Assembly: GCA_015068085.1 (NCBI GenBank)
Contig: SVLF01000022.1
Coordinates: forward strand, 1 to 41,329
Length of the DNA: 41,329 nucleotides
Source of the DNA: Oscillospiraceae bacterium
GTDB taxonomy: Bacteria > Bacillota > Clostridia > Oscillospirales > JAAYXM01
Direction: 5' to 3'
Position numbers and translations under genes: made by a program
Notes under the pieces: generated by a model
The model's database searches: none
The model's input: only the letters and a program-made list of their open reading frames with translations
Told to the model about the DNA's origin: nothing
In this document: piece after piece, positions 40,729 through 41,329 of the stretch
Layout: every line of letters starts with the position of its first letter
Numbering within the stretch: the first letter of the stretch is position 1

Positions 40729-41329
40729 ATGAAACTTCGCGACATACTAAACGGCATAGAAGTGCTGTCAGCTGATGTGGATTTTGACACCGAGGTGTGC
40801 GGTGTTGAGTGTGATTCGCGCAAAGTGGGGAAAGACACCGTCTTTGTCGCAATCCGCGGTTACGAGACGGACGGAAATAAATATATAAAATCTGCATTTG
40901 AAAACGGCGCGTGTGCATTTATTACAGATAAAAAAGATGCACCGGGCAAAAGCAAAATTCTTGTAAAAAACGCAAGATGTGCGCTTGCCGCCGCCGCAAA
41001 GAATTTCTACGGAAATCCGACGCGGGATATGAAAATGATAGGTATTACCGGAACCAACGGAAAAACAACGGTAACATATCTCATAAAGCGCGTGCTTGAA
41101 GAAAACGGTGCGATGTGCGGGCTTATCGGCACCAACCAGAATATGATAGGAGATACCGTGCTTCCGACGGAGCGAACAACTCCGGAATCGCACGAGCTCT
41201 GGGCGCTTTTTGCGAAAATGCGGGATGCGGGGTGCACACACGTTATTATGGAGGTTTCCTCTCATTCGCTGGAGCTTTCGCGCGTTTTCGGTATAGAGTA
41301 TGACGTTGGTGCGTTTACAAATCTCACTC
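40729..41329 (+). CDS. murE: UDP-N-acetylmuramyl-tripeptide synthetase, N-terminal part (cut by window end)
   Basis: 200 residues are visible from the ATG at 40729; the ribosome binding site GAAAGG (40711-40716) is slightly distant. The N-terminal UDP-binding domain (GVECDSRKVGKDTVFVAIRG) leads into the Mur ligase P-loop IGITGTNGKTTVTYLI near residue 105, followed by the MurE block ERTTPESHELW and MEVSSHSLELSRV. MurE adds the third peptide-stem residue (diaminopimelate or lysine) to UDP-MurNAc-Ala-Glu in the cytoplasm. The specificity-determining C-terminal region is outside the window. Confidence 0.93.
   Translation, partial: MKLRDILNGIEVLSADVDFDTEVCGVECDSRKVGKDTVFVAIRGYETDGNKYIKSAFENGACAFITDKKDAPGKSKILVKNARCALAAAAKNFYGNPTRDMKMIGITGTNGKTTVTYLIKRVLEENGAMCGLIGTNQNMIGDTVLPTERTTPESHELWALFAKMRDAGCTHVIMEVSSHSLELSRVFGIEYDVGAFTNLT

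Noticed and set aside
1-41329. CRISPR arrays, tRNA or rRNA genes
   Set aside because: I saw no regularly spaced identical repeats and no cloverleaf or rRNA-like sequence on either strand.

Overview
The window looks like a chromosome segment of an anaerobic, probably gut-dwelling clostridial Firmicute. The signs are strong AGGAGG-type ribosome binding sites, moderate GC, SLH surface-anchored proteins, LplA/YtcQ-type sugar-binding lipoproteins, a dcw cluster in the order mraZ-rsmH-ftsL-spoVD-murE, and palindromic intergenic repeats of a kind I associate with uncultured gut Clostridia. The combination of SLH-anchored giant polysaccharide lyases with rhamnosidase-like enzymes recalls pectin specialists such as Monoglobus. 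That assignment is inference only.

Layout. 1-302 is the C-terminal end of an SLH protein whose last SLH repeat carries an in-frame palindromic repeat element; 303-653 is repeat-rich noncoding DNA. 754-5147 holds a sugar-binding lipoprotein and a secreted multi-module protein behind a promoter overlapped by a perfect inverted repeat. 5223-10008 holds a ROK kinase, a SIS isomerase and a large cytoplasmic putative glycosidase. 10167-12743 is a housekeeping operon: Lrp/AsnC regulator, aminotransferase, ispE. 12885-13652 is a nagB-like gene with its own promoter and terminator. 14077-35190 is a long same-strand accessory run: AraC regulator, phosphotriesterase-like hydrolase, M24 (creatinase-like) protein, ASRT-family protein, unknown TIM-barrel-like protein, second sugar-binding lipoprotein, secreted module protein, 2933-residue SLH-anchored heparinase II/III-like lyase, GH106-like glycosidase, CapA-like protein and an alpha/beta hydrolase. 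A decayed uxaB fragment follows. 35492-36181 (minus) is a small alarmone synthetase (relQ type), and 36499 to the end is the dcw cluster, with murE cut by the window edge.

Two observations stand out. First, the accessory run is bracketed by two same-orientation copies of the relQ 3' end: the intact gene at 35497-35623 and a remnant at 13722-13848, about 92% identical over 120 bp. This is the topology expected if about 21.6 kb was inserted at the 3' end of relQ, pushing the old end up against nagB. No integrase gene is present. Second, a roughly 150-250 residue module recurs about seven times in three secreted proteins, on both sides of that boundary. Each set is encoded directly after a paralogous solute-binding lipoprotein, and no ABC permease is present. 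I read this as a surface system that binds and cleaves an acidic, possibly rhamnose-containing polysaccharide: the module proteins bind, the SLH-anchored lyase cuts at the cell wall, the lipoproteins capture products, and cytoplasmic hydrolases, ROK kinase and SIS isomerase finish the job. The substrate and the role of the module are inferred, not shown.
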